The notes under the pieces are model-generated. The model had not been told where the DNA came from, did no database searches, and saw nothing but the letters and a program-made list of their open reading frames with translations. The position numbers and the translations under genes were made by a program. From Cordia subcordata (taxonomy: Eukaryota > Streptophyta > Magnoliopsida > Boraginales > Cordiaceae), in contig JAPTOF010000021.1 of NCBI GenBank assembly GCA_028554755.1, forward strand, positions 1,506,501 to 1,570,500: 64,000 bases of DNA, in the 5' to 3' direction. Below are positions 1-11,932 of the stretch, piece after piece (positions within the stretch are counted from its first letter, which is position 1; the number at the start of each line of letters is the position of its first letter).

Positions 1-655
1 TCTTTCTTGAGTAAGTAATCCAAGCATGAAAAATTGAAAATAAAGGAACACCAAATTAGACAATCATATGACCTTGGTTGAAAAGACTCGTGGAGACTTT
101 GAATTAGAATAATATCTTTAGTTTGTTATACATATATATCTAATATTTATTATATAAAAGTCAACATGGCCAAGCAATAAGGCTAATGCTAGTTGGTCAT
201 GAAGCTTCAACAAAATGGGTTCGTTATAGACAGAAAAAAAAATGTAATAGAAGAAATCAGCACATATTGTAATGAGGATTTAATTAATTAGGCATTTGAG
301 TCATATGCTATTCGAAGGTTCATGGCGTTTGGGTGTTTTCATTCATTTGGAGACATACGAGTTCATTGAATTCTTTTGCAAAAATTACAATTCAAACATG
401 TATGGATTCGACTGGTGAGTTCATAATAACATATAAAACTCCACAAGATCGAGGAAAATACTCAGAATATCATGTGAGGTAATTAACAACTTGGGTTAAC
501 TATTTTGGACAAGTTGATTAAAGGCCCAAGTAATTATTAGTTATAACTATAACACTAATCTCGCTCGTAGGCCTGAGAGTTTGGGTTTAAGGGCGTGACA
601 CATTCTTTTTCCATACCTAGGAACAGTCAAATTTTTGGAATTTGAATTATTTTAA

Positions 656-991
656 ACTAGTCTAAACTCCACGCGATGCACGGATATGATATATTTTCTA
701 TTTTATGTTTTGTATGAATTAAAGGTTAGCTAGTTTTATTTTAAAAAAATTATCAATTAAAAGTATATTTCTTTTGATATAAACATTCATGTATCATTAT
801 TATTTAGTTCCAATCTTCAATCTAGTAGTAATAGTATGTTGACCCATCAAAATTTTTTTTTAAAAAATGATTGTAATTAAAAAATAAAATTTTAAAATTG
901 AGAAAGCAACTGATCAGCATGCTACATCTCAAGAATTATAATTTATGTAATTAATATTAATTTTTATATTTGCATTGCCTATCTTTAGTTA

Positions 992-1042
<51 letters not shown>

Positions 1043-1470
1043 TAAAAATTCAACGAGTTGAGGGGTACCATATGACACCCTAGCTCAATTATTTTAATAT
1101 TTATATAGATTTACTATTTTATTATTTAGATAATGTCAATTAGTTTTATTGAAAAATAACATATCCATTTATTGAAGATACATATATTTCTTTCAATCTA
1201 AACATTCATAGGTTATTACTATTTAGTCTCAATTTTCCATCTAGTTGTAAAACTATTCGTTACAAATTTAAAGAGAATTGATATTAGTGGTAAAATTAAA
1301 ATATATAAGTTTGAAGAAAAAAACTTATGGGGTGCCCCATTTCAAAGAATATAATGTATGTTGTTAATATTGATTTTTATATTTGTGTCATTTATCTTTA
1401 CTTTATTATAATGTGTATAATACACAACTAACTTCGAATAATCTATTCCATTACTTCTGACTATTTAATA
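656..1470 (-). repeat. Dispersed repeat, possible Helitron 3' end
   Basis: The left edge at 656 reads ctag after an A, followed by a small imperfect hairpin around 'cgcgatgcacgg'. That is the shape of a Helitron 3' end read on the minus strand. From about 870 to 1470 the sequence is clearly similar to 47030-47600, including a shared block around 'gagttgaggggt' and another around 'caattttccatcta'. No matching Helitron 5' end was found, so the class is inferred and the right edge is approximate. No coding sequence is visible. Confidence 0.45.
990..1042. repeat. (TAA)n microsatellite
   Basis: About 17 tandem TAA/AAT units interrupt the dispersed repeat. The related copy near 47130 has only a short 'ttataataaaatt' at this point, so the expansion is specific to this copy. 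Confidence 0.9.
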
Positions 1471-2860
1471 ATTTGTAAAATGGCATATTAGTCGCTCCCA
1501 AAGGCACAACTTCTTGGAGGGAAAGGAATCTACCGGAAAGAAGACCCTATACGGTTGGAGTGAAAAAAAAATTAAGCTCGCTTTCGTTCTAAGAAAAATT
1601 GATTAGAATTTTACCCTAACATTTAAGTTATAACAAATAAAATTAACAATGAATTAACCATTAATCTTTCTTCTAATACAATCTATATCCCCAACCAAAA
1701 CACATGATATAGATAACTATATAATATTCAAAACATACAAATATCAGTAATAATAATTGGAATCTTCTAGTTCTATATTAACTTGCACATATTTTCAAGA
1801 AGGAGATCTTAAAGAGGAGACGTTACTATCTTCTAATGTCTAGGCCATTATCGGCAATAGCGTTCCAAGTAGCTTTTAGTATTTTGAATGGTCAAAAAAC
1901 TATTTATTTAACTTATTATTGTTTGGTAAAATAGTGTTTAAACTAACTTTTCAGGTAGTTTTTAGTATTTCAAGTAAATTTTCTCAAAAGTTAAAAATTT
2001 TAACATTTCAAGTAGCTTTTAATTTTTAATTTTTAATTTTGGCAATTTTACCATTTTTTCAATTTTTTTTTTTTTGGTAATTCTACTATTTCTCTCTATA
2101 TTTTTACCTTATCTTTCATAAATATAAATAAAAAAAATATATAGAGATGAATTTCAAATTCTATTTAATCGATATATACCAAAAAGTATAAGTTTTATTA
2201 GCTTTTTTTTTTTGACAAAATAAATTTTGAATCTATTAAAATTAGTTTTCTTTTAATGTTAAAATATTATTACAAAATAAATATCTAAGTATAAAGTATA
2301 TTATCTTATTCCTATAATAGTAATAATAATTATAATTATTATAACAACAACAACAACAATAATAACGTGATATCAATGTCCTTTTATATTATTTTACATT
2401 CATCAACTAATCTAACAGCTAATTTTACCGAATACATTTTGTTCAATTACTTAGATAAATATATAGCTATAAAATACACAGACTATTAGCTACTTAAATA
2501 ACTATATGCTATCCTAACAGCTAATTTTGTCAAAAAAGCCCCTAAAATATCTTTTTTTTTTCTTTTCTATTGTCATAATTTAAATGATGTATCTAATATA
2601 TAATGATCCAAAACTTCAAATTCTATATAAAGTTGCACATATTTGCAAGAAGTTGACATATTTTCAAAGAGGAAACAGAAGTGGAGAGTCATTCTATCTT
2701 TGGGTATTTATATTCTTTTTTTTCACTTTTTTTATTATCATAATTTAAATGGTCTATCTAATATATGATAATTGGAAATTTCTATATTTGCAAGCAGAAA
2801 AATTATTTTCTTTGGGTTAAAAAATTTTCAAATAGGAAAAGAGATCACATAATAAGTTCT
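1471..2860. other. AT-rich non-coding DNA with degenerate duplications
   Basis: No gene is visible. Blocks near 1740-1860, 2570-2700 and 2730-2860 resemble each other, sharing 'cataatttaaatg' and 'tgcacatatttgcaagaag'-type strings. The block 'cattatcataatttaaat' reappears just outside the right MULE end at 15355. A segment with 'agctaattttaccgaata' and 'agctaattttgtcaaaaa' near 2420-2540 resembles DNA-transposon termini and matches AT-rich sequence near 33555. Confidence 0.5.
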
Positions 2861-3010
2861 ACATAAAATGCACTAGACCCTTACGTAGTCTACGATAAGT
2901 GCACAACACTCTTTGTGGTATTAAAAGTCACACAACAAACCCCTATGGTAAGTAAAAATCACACGTGAACCCCTTGCCGTCAATAGTACTATTATTTTTA
3001 GCGTCAAAGT
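2861..3010 (+). repeat. MULE left terminal inverted repeat
   Basis: About 140 bp match the reverse complement of 15215-15356, with roughly one base in three different. The shared skeleton includes 'agaccct', 'tgtggta', 'caacaaac', 'tactatta' and similar strings in the same order. Confidence 0.6.
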
Positions 3011-3087
3011 ATTTTCTACGCACATAACCTACAAGTGGCTGCTCAATTCATTGAAAAAAGATACTTGGACATTTTTACCCTGCAAAC

Positions 3088-3770
3088 TAGGGCTGAGTAT
3101 TCGGTTTAAACTGAATCGAAATGACCAAAAACTGAATTTTGAAAAATTTAGTAGCCGAAACCGAATTGAATAAGGTGGATAACCAAAATTTTGGAACCGA
3201 ATTTTTTCGGTTCGGTTCCGGTTAATAACTGAAATAACCGAATGATAAAAAAATAAAGAAAAATACATGAAAATAATCAAATTATAAAATTTTGAAATTA
3301 AACACAAATATTAATTACAAAATAAATACCCAAAAAAAGAAAAACAAAAAAATTTCAAAAACAAACTTAAAACATGAATCTTGCTACTGCAGCTGCTTGA
3401 TTGAAACTAATTTGGGAGATCTTTTGCTTTTTAAAATTCTTCATCTTAGTTCTTATCAGACTGCATTCATTCAAATTTCAAACTTTATTCATATGGAGAT
3501 TATTCTTAGAAGTGTTATTATTTTTTGGGGGGTTATACATATAATTAAAGGCTAAGGCTAGTTTATAAGCATAAAACACTAATACAAGATAATTTTTATA
3601 ATGCAATTATTTTAGTTAATAATCAAAATTCCAAAATAATAACCAAAACAGAAACCAAACATCGAAATATTAAAATTTTGTAAACCGAAACCAAATAACA
3701 GAATCGAATTATTATTTCAGTTCGAATTCGGTTCGATTTTTAGTTAATAACTAAAATGTGCTTAGCCCTA
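3088..3770. mobile_element. hAT-type MITE with 8-bp target-site duplication
   Basis: The 683-bp element starts 'tagggctgagta' and ends with the near inverse 'tgcttagcccta'. The flanks are an 8-bp direct repeat with one mismatch: 'ctgcaaac' at 3080-3087 and 'ctgtaaac' at 3771-3778. Inside, 'ggttcggtt'-type blocks near each end face each other as long subterminal inverted repeats. No open reading frame resembles a transposase. The 8-bp TSD and the terminal sequence fit a non-autonomous hAT element inserted into the MULE. Confidence 0.75.
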
Positions 3771-5202
3771 CTGTAAACCCACGTTAAAACACCAATTCAT
3801 TACCTAATCAGTTTAGGCACTTTTTAACATGTGATTGCATGGAGATTAATGTGTTGAATTCTTTTGTAGGTTTCTTCAAGTATGATGGATCTTCACATAA
3901 TCAACCAGTCCAATGCAAAAGCTTTAATGATTTTTAGAATTTATATGACGGATGGATGATGATGATGACTTCAATGTCTAAAAGCCCTTTGAGACTTTAT
4001 GTTGAACATCTCGACTACAACAGTCAAAACTCAAAATATATATAATAGTTTACGCATCTTTTAACTCGAAACACATAAAAGAATAGGCAAACGATCAGTG
4101 TCAGTGACGTGGACACTAACGGCAGAGACGAAGGTGAGAAGAGAAGCAACCACTTTGCTCTGGTAAATAGGTCTAGAGAGCTCTCCGTTTATGTCAATTT
4201 GAACTTGAAAACCAAGCTTTTCGCTGAGTCGAGAGGCCATCTTTGCATCGACAAAGTGGTGGGATTGAAGGAAGCGATTGAACTTGACGTGATACTAGGC
4301 AACAAACTTTGACTTGCTAGACAAAGCTAGCGCGACAAAGGAGTTGGTGGCAGGCTTTGTGACTTGAGCTATGACTTGAGGCAATGGCCGAGGCTAGCAC
4401 GACGAAGTGAGGCTAGCATAAGAAAAAAAGTGAATGATGTGGAGCATTCTAATTAGATGGGGTCATGGTTTAAGGCTTCTCTAATGCATTCTAGGGGGAG
4501 AAAACATTACTTCTTTTGTGGTTTGAGTAAGGTTGCCCAAACGAAAGTTCGTGCTTAGTTATAGTTTCTCCTTGTTGGCTTGATCTAGAGAAATTGCAAG
4601 TCCTTTTCTGGGGTTCAATTTATGTGAGCAATCATGCAAGCACTCTTTTTGTATATATGGCATAAAATTTCCCTAGAAGTAAGAAATTTTCATTCTATAT
4701 TTGGTGCAAGAAATTGTTATTCTAGAGAAATTGCAAGTCCATTTCTGGGATAGAAGTTATGTGAGCAATGTCAATTCCTCCAATTCATTATCTTTCATCT
4801 CTTTAAATGCTTTTAATTTGTGTTTCTTTCTTGGACTGCTTTTTGATTGTTCACAAAGAACCTTGGCCTTGGAGGTTAGCACTCAATTTTTAGTGATTGT
4901 TGGAGTACACAAGCAAACATCCATAATTTTCCGCTTCATAACAAGTGCACTACCACATATATTCTGTGGGTTGGATTTGCACCTGTTTCTTTTTCAGAAT
5001 TTTTTTCTTTGATAGTGTTTGAGACAAAACCAGGGAATTGCAGTGAAGAAGTGATTAAAGCTGCAGCAATCTATTGGTGTGTTAAGCATGTTAGTCTCTC
5101 AAAATTGGTTAAAGAGTTTAGGGGCTTGTTGAGGGGCTTGATATTAAAACTTAGTGTGTTGCTTTTAGTGGCCATGGCATGTTGGAAACAGTTTATTACA
5201 CA
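3771..5202. other. Unrecognised MULE interior, possible captured sequence
   Basis: I recognise no gene. A 67-codon open frame at 4109-4312 and a 68-codon frame at 5009-5215 are open, but neither has a motif I know. The second starts after a pyrimidine-rich stretch ending in tag (4995-5015) that could be an old splice acceptor. It contains a cysteine-bearing stretch with 'CSEEVIKAAAIYWCVKH'. MULEs often carry host gene pieces, so these may be captured exons. That is inference only. Confidence 0.3.
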
Positions 5203-5439
5203 TGTTGAAATATAAACAAGAAGCCATGAAATTGAAATAGAGACAAGAGAAATATTTACAAGTATGTGTATTATATTACAAGTTGTACATATGATTTATT
5301 TATATAGACAAAACTTGTCTTGGCTACCAAGAGAAACCCTAGCTAAGAAAAATATAAATTAGGCAATATAATAATTTGCAGATTATATAGGATACAACAA
5401 ATCTGGCTAAATATATTTAATACCATATATATTCTAGCA
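5203..5439 (-). repeat. Copia-1 3' LTR
   Basis: 237 bp, TG...CA, about 94% identical to 10242-10478. It is the 3' LTR because the element reads on the minus strand. Confidence 0.92.
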
Positions 5440-5449
5440 GCCCCCTCAA

Positions 5450-8400
5450 ACTCAAAGTGGTGTAAAGGACACCAACTTGAGTTTGGGCGCGAGGTCATCC
5501 AACCACCCAGGTGGATAAGCTTTAGTGAACAGGTCAGCCAACTGATCAGTAGACGGTGTAAAACGATGCCGGGCAGTACCCTAGAGCATATGCTGTCGGA
5601 TAAAGTGATAATCACATTCAATATGCCGAGTATATTTATGAAAGACATCATTGTGTGCTATCTAGATAGCACTCTGATTATCACAGTGAAGAACAGTTGC
5701 ATGTGGCTGAGGGGCACCCATGTCAGCAAGAAGCCATCGAAGCCAAATAACTTCCTGAGTGGCATCAGCAAGAGCCTGATACTCAGCCTTAGTACTCGAA
5801 CGGGTTACAACAGTCTACTTTTTGCTACGCCACGAGATAAGGGAGTCACCTAACAGAAAGCAATAACCGATTGTCAAATGTCGATTAGTAGGATCACCAG
5901 CCTAATCGGCATCAGAATAACCCCAAAAAACCGAGGAAGAACGGGTAGAAAAATGCAAGCCATGGAATAAAATACCATTGATATACCAAAGAATACGAAG
6001 AATAGTAGCATAGTGTATGGAACGAAAAGCAGACATAAACTGACTGACCAAATGAGCAGCATAAGTAATATCAAGCTGAGTAACGTTAAGATATATGAGG
6101 TTACCCACTAAATGACGATATAAAGTAGCATCTGAGAGTGGAGTACCATCTATGGGAGTTAGGCGCACAGAGATGTCTAGTGGGGTAGATGCAATCTTGC
6201 TGTCAGTAAGATTGGCACGAGAAATAAGATCAGATGAATACTTAGCCTGTGTAAGATAGTACCCTGTGCTATCAAAAGAGACTTCGAGACCAAGAAAATA
6301 GTTGAGAGGGCCAAGGTCTTTCATCTCAAAATGCTGATGAAGAAACTGCTTCAGCTCTGAAATACCATTCATAGCATCCCCAATAATGATCATATCATTC
6401 ACATATCACAACAAAAGAATAATTCCAGAAAATGAGTACCAAATAAAAAGTGCGGAGTCAGGGTTGCTAGCCACAAATTCAAAACCAGAAATAACATAAC
6501 TGAATTTAGAGAACTAAGCACGAGGAGCCTGCTTGAGACCACAAAGAGCACGATGAAATTTACATACCTTTATGTGGAGGATGTGGATAACCAGGAAGAG
6601 GTTTCATGAATACTTCTTCAGCAACATCACCATTGAGGAAGGTATTTTTTTTACATCCATTTGAAATAAGGACCACTGACGAATAGCTGCAACAGTAATA
6701 AGGCTACGAATTGAAATAAGATGAGCAATAGGAACAAACGTCTATTCATAATCAATTCCATATTCTTGAGTAAACCCTTTAGCAACCAATCGAGCTTTAT
6801 ACCTCTCCACAGGACCATTAGCACGAGTTTTAATTTTGTACACCTACTTGCAACCCATAATATTTTTCCTAAGAGGGAGATCAACCAAGTCTTAGGTGTG
6901 TATGTCTTCCAAAGCCTGTAATTCATCATTCATAGCTTGCTGTCAACAAGGGTCAGAATTATCTTCCTTATAAGTCTGAGGTTCATGTAAGCTGAGAACA
7001 GTGGAAAAACAGTGATAATCAAGGAGATAATAGGGTACTAACCTTACTTATGTAGACTGACAAACAACATGGTTAGATGACTCAAGAGGAGCAACCTGGT
7101 CAAATGACTCAGGTAGGGCAAAAGATGGTGGAGACTCAGCATCATGTGTGGACCCGTAAGTAGGTGTAGACACATCAGGAACGGCTGTAGAAGAAATAGC
7201 TAGAGTATTAGGGGGAATGCCTGTGTCACTGTCATTAGTAGTGGATAAGGGAATGGAAAGATTTGTGAATAACATGGATGAGATAGTGGGAGTAGAGATG
7301 AAGGGAGCCACAGAGGCAAACATCTTATTTTCCCAAAATATCGCATTGCATAAAACTTGGAGGCGACCAGAAAGAAGATCCCAACAGCGATACCCTTTAT
7401 GTTCTATGCCATACCCCAAGAAACAGCATAGTCAGGCTCGAGGCTTGAGTTTGCTGTGTTTATGAGGAGGAAGTAGAGCAAAACAAACAAAACCAAAAAC
7501 CCAAAGGTGATCATATATAGGTGGATGACCATATAGATGTTTATAAGGAGAAAGATTGACTATAATGGTAGAGGCTAACCTATTTATGATGTAGACAGCT
7601 GTAAGAGCAACTGCTCCTCAGAAGCGCTTAAGACAAGAGGCAGAGATGAGAAATGTGCGAGTGACACCTAGAATGTGTCTATGTTTTCATTCAGCTCACC
7701 CGTTTTATTGAGAGATGTAGGGACACGATCGAAGGGTAATGGTGCCATATTGGTGGAAGAGAGCAAGAAAACTAGACTCTTTATACTCAGTGGCATTGTC
7801 AGTGCAAAGGGTTTTAATCCTTTTGGAAAACTGAGTGAAGATCATATTTGTGAATTCTGAGTAAATACGAGGGAGATTAGAACGTTTATGCATAAGATAT
7901 ATCCAAGTAAACTGAGAGAAGTCATTGACAAAAATAACATAATATCGTGATCCCCCATCAGTAGAAGTGGGCACCGATCCCCAAATGTCAGTATGAACTA
8001 AGTCAAAACAAGCAGAAGCTAGGCTGTCACTTTTATTGAATAGTAAAGAAGACTGTTTTCCAAGGTGACAAGACATACAATCAAAATGCTCAATAGATAT
8101 GTTCCCTAATAACCCTTTAGAGTCTAAAATGTGAATTTTCTCAATAGAGGTATGACCCAATTGAGAATGCCATAGCTGAGATGTAAGGGAGGCAGAAGAA
8201 GTGGAAGTAGCAGAAGCAGCAACATGGAGATAAGGTGGAAGGTGAAGATTGACAAGCTCGAACAGACGTCCCACTTTACTGCTGATCCCAAGGGTTTGTC
8301 CTGACTATGGATCCTATACACGACAACTAGAATTTGTGAAGACAACTATCAATCCAAGATCACATAGTTGACCCACAGAGATTAGACTCAGGGTAGGATT

Positions 8401-9612
8401 CGGAACGTACTATGTATGGGAAAAGAAAGCATAGGAAGTAGCAAAAGTACCAATGTGACTAACAGGCATGGGTGTGCCATCAGTAGTATAGATGGAAGGG
8501 ATATGAGACGTAGGAACAAGTTTAGTCAAACTACGAACATAAGAAGTCATATGATTTGAATATGTAGAATAAAAAAACCAAGTGAACTTACCAAAAGTAG
8601 TCGAAAGAGCAGTAGAAGAGGAAGGATTAGACTGGAGAACCTATCAAAGAATATCCTGAAGATCAGAGATGGCAATAGGTGTGGAGGAAGTCTCAGAAGT
8701 GGTAGCAGTGTGTTCTTCAATTGTGGTAGCAGCAGAACATGAGGCTTTGGAGGACCAACCCATGGACTAATTGTTCTGAGATTTTCTATCTGGATTGTGG
8801 GGGCAATCTAAATCATAATAATCAGGACCAGTCTTTTTACAAACACAACATCTTCTTGTAAGACATTTGAGAAAAGTATGTCCAGAAGTATGATAGTATT
8901 GGCACTGAACTTGAGAATTTGCATGCTGCTTTGAAGCAGAATTAGAAGTGGCAAGCGCCATTTCTGATGATTGATTCTTTCTGGACTGGATATGGGTTTC
9001 TTCTGAGATAAGCTCCTGAACTGCTTGTTCTAAGTGTAGGAAAAGAATCACGATGAAGTAACAATGCACGAACGAGCTTGAAATCATCATGAAGTGCCAT
9101 AAGAAATTGAACAAGGCGCCCGCTATCTCGCCAAGTAGCAAATATTTCACATCTTCATCATATTTCCAAGCAAGTTCAGATGTTGTGAGCTGATCCCAAA
9201 CAAAATGCATTTGTGATAAGAACTGATTCATTAATATCCCAAATTCTTAACATATTGAGTGTAAAGTTGTAGCAAGTATATATTGGTAAGCTTCACTTGC
9301 TGCTATATATCTCTTCTTGAGAAAATCCCAAACTAATTTAGCACTGTCAAAACACCCAAATTGCAAACTGATAAAGGAAACAGAGGTATTTCTCAACGAG
9401 GTAATGATCTAATGATTCTTGCTATCCCAATCTTCAAGCCGCTCAGCATACTTGTCATAAGTTTTACCTTCTTTTTGCTTAGGTTCTTTAATATATCCGC
9501 TCATAATTCTCCCACAATTTTCGACCTTTAAGAAAGTTTGTCATTGCTTGAGCCCATGGTACATAGTTTGCACCATCCAAAATAATAGATATTAGTTGTG
9601 AAATCTCCATAA
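5450..9612 (-). pseudogene. Copia-1 gag-pol, degenerate
   Basis: Reads right to left. Gag begins near 9612 and includes a cysteine-rich zinc-knuckle region around 8780-8910 (spaced cysteines in CQYYHTSGHTFLKC and RRCCVCKKTG). Integrase lies at about 7400-8274. Its GAG-pre-integrase part has LWHSQLGHTS and CMSCHLGKQ (the His-His-Cys-Cys zinc site), and its core has HTDIWG and CTDNATEY (two of the D,D,E acids). Reverse transcriptase lies at about 6380-7040, with [12 protein letters not shown] and then FEMKDLGPLNYFLGLEV. RNase H ends near 5450, with ADWAGDP and STKAEYQALADAT. Several stops and frame changes break the polyprotein, for example near 7040, 6540 and 5860. It cannot be translated as one protein and I infer it is not autonomous. 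Confidence 0.85.
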
Positions 9613-9782
9613 GAACCCTAAAAAATGCAAAGAAAAGTTAAAATTCCAAAAAAACAGACTGCGAAAATGAACTAAGAATGTCGAAAAACCTTAGGAAGGG
9701 TATGCTTTATTTTTTATTTATTTTTATTTTTTTGGGCGGAAAAAAGGACAGAAATAAAAAATACAAATTAATGATGACTAGG

Positions 9783-9905
9783 CAGAAAGGATCATGTGGC
9801 GACACATGGCAGTGACGTGGCGACACATGTTCCATCACGTGGCAATATGACGTGGCACTAAACCACTCAAAAGGTGATGACGTGGCGCTGACGTGTTGAT
9901 GATAT
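9783..9905. repeat. Cluster of ACGTGGC motifs in the Copia-1 leader
   Basis: Between the 5' LTR and gag, the motif tgacgtggc or a close variant (cacgtggc, gacgtggc) occurs about five to seven times in 120 bp, with 'gtggcgacacatg' appearing twice. ACGT cores of this type resemble plant G-box/bZIP sites. A role in transcription is inference. Confidence 0.6.
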
Positions 9906-10241
9906 GGCGTTAACTATGATGGGACAAGGCCTTGTTTGGCTGGGAAAAATAGGAAATGTCAACAAAAAGATGCAACTTTGACCAGGGCATATAGGCTTGT
10001 CGTAACTCCGATTTTGGCAAATTTTATATTGTCGGAATCGTCTTGACAAGTACTATTTGATGGCAAGATGTATGTAGCTTTTTTATGGTTAGAAGATTTT
10101 CAAAATAGCAAAAAAAGAACAATGTTGTTGCAAAAAAATAATAATAGTTGTAAAAAAAATCTTGATTTCTGCGGCTTGATGATGTGATTTCAGCGAGTAA
10201 TGACAGTGACACAGGCTACCTAGATGGCAGCTCTAATACCA

Positions 10242-10478
10242 TGTCGGAATATAAACAAGAAGCCATGAAATTGAAATAGAGACAAGAGAAATATTTACAA
10301 GTATGTGTATTATATTACAAGCTGTACATATAATTTATTTATATAGACAAAACTTGTCTTGGCCACCAAGATAAACCCTAGCTAAGGAAAATATAAACTA
10401 GGCAATATAATAATTTGCATATTATACGGGATACAACAAATCAGGCTAAATATATTTAATATCATATATATTCTAACA
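10242..10478 (-). repeat. Copia-1 5' LTR
   Basis: 237 bp from 'tgtcggaatataaac' to 'tctaaca', followed by the ACACA target duplication. The primer-binding site is immediately inside, at 10230-10241. Confidence 0.92.
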
Positions 10479-11620
10479 ACACACAGAAGCAGAAGGATTT
10501 GTTCAATTGGTTCTCATTGTAGTCCACTAATATGTAATCCAACAAGCTATGGATGAAGTTTCTTCATCACTTATTGATGACAAGGAGAAATTACATTACA
10601 AGTATTGCAATTTTTCTAATCCATTTAGTACTGCTATCATTTTAAAGTTGAAAGGACAAGTTTCTGAAAATTGTTCTTGATGTCAGAATTTCACTTTAAA
10701 AAAATGAAGACAATAAGTTTCAAAATGCTCACGGTGTTGCCCGCTCTGATAGTACATGTATGACATGAGCTATATTATTTGAGAACAACAAAAAAGGAAA
10801 ACTCATTTGGAAGATGACATAACTGCATCACATCTTTCAGCTACATCATTTCCTTCAGCAGCAAACGAGAAGTAAAAGAGTCTCTGTTCGAATATGCAAA
10901 CATCAAAGTGTTCCAGAAAACTACATTTTGCTGCAATAATGCAGTTCATAAAGAAATAAGTAATCAGTTTAATATGAGAAAAATGAATTTGATAAAGCAC
11001 CAAACCATCACATAAACTATCACCTGCTGCAATAATGCATTTGATAAAGAAATAGCCTATTGTAACAGTGCATTTGATAAATAATTAAGATAGAGTAGAA
11101 CTTAGCTATATGGTTTGAATAATTCTATCTGCTACAACAATGCAATTGATAAACAATCACTTAGCCATTTGTTTATACCATAAAAGACACTCTACTGCAA
11201 TCACATAAACTATCATACATACACAATCCAATAGTAACTCTATACATCTTGTTATACCATAAAACACACTCTTCACTCCAAATACCATACAATAATGCAT
11301 TTCAAAGATTTAACAAACAAATTGCATAAAACAACTAAATAATTCTCATAATTCATTTCATATTGCAGAGATTAAGAAAACAAGCATGAAAACAAATGCT
11401 TGTCCAACTACATAGATATAGCAATAGGAAAAAAAACTACATTGTTAATTTTTTAGCATATAGAAAGCAAAAGTCAGAGACTATTGATCTTGATGGTCTT
11501 CATTTGGTGTTCCTCTTTCCCCTTGAAGTTGTTGTAGGCTCACTTGAAAAAGCTTCTCCTGTGAAGGCATTGTTTTGGAAGCTGGTGCGAAATCTACATT
11601 TCTGATCCTATTCTATCAAG
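10479..11620. other. MULE interior with degenerate short repeats
   Basis: No recognisable gene. A motif like 'gctgcaataatgcatttgataaa' recurs in degenerate form near 10928, 11025, 11055, 11128 and 11288. Copia-1 separates this segment from the one ending at 5202; joined across the single ACACA it is continuous MULE DNA. The minus strand of 11480-11605 may be part of the MULE transposase C-terminal tail (Ser/Thr/Lys/Arg-rich), but this is weak. Confidence 0.35.
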
Positions 11621-11624
11621 AATT

Positions 11625-11925
11625 ATGTACAAAAAAAATATGAGAATATCCTATGGGGTTGAGGGAATTGCACGTATAGAGATTCAAAAAAGAATCAATC
11701 TAATTCAGGTCATAATCTTTAAGGGATTTCCAAAGCTATTAATCGAAAGTCGACCACGAGGAATCCAAGTAATGAAAAAAAGGGTGGAGGGGATTCGAAT
11801 ATGTTGTTCAGGTCGATCAGAAGGTGTAGAAATAGCTAGAACTGAATGTGAAAAGTATGGAAAACATCTCGTAATATATTTAACCAGAAAATAGATTATG
11901 CTCCTGCAGAAGCATCTACTTGTTA
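11625..11925 (+). pseudogene. rps3: Chimeric organellar ribosomal protein S3 fragment
   Basis: The first half of the translation ([13 protein letters not shown], then GFPKLLIE) is the sequence I associate with plastid ribosomal protein S3. The second half ([24 protein letters not shown], then [13 protein letters not shown] one frame over) is what I associate with the C-terminus of plant mitochondrial S3. The join at about 11765-11775 is in frame. A single missing base near 11860 then shifts the frame. There is no start-proximal part, no organellar context and no complete S3 domain, so it is a non-functional insertion of organelle DNA in the nucleus. It is flanked by MULE sequence and may have been captured by the element. 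The plastid assignment is firmer than the mitochondrial one. Confidence 0.65.
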
Positions 11926-11932
11926 AGGAATC

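Larger units (their letters stand above)
5203..10478 (-). mobile_element. Copia-1, Ty1/copia LTR retrotransposon
   Basis: A 5,276-bp element with two 237-bp LTRs that start TG and end CA. Both flanks carry the 5-bp duplication ACACA (5198-5202 and 10479-10483). On the minus strand the 5' LTR is at 10242-10478. Directly inside it is a primer-binding site, 'tggtattagagc', close to the initiator tRNA-Met complement. A purine tract ('ttgaggggg' on the minus strand) adjoins the 3' LTR. The order gag, protease, integrase, reverse transcriptase, RNase H marks it as copia. The LTRs differ at about 14 of 237 positions by hand count, near 6%, so it is a moderately old insertion into the MULE. Confidence 0.93.

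Noticed and set aside
3029..3555. Open frames of about 90 codons on both strands
   Set aside because: They lie inside the hAT-type MITE and are made of its low-complexity AT-rich sequence.
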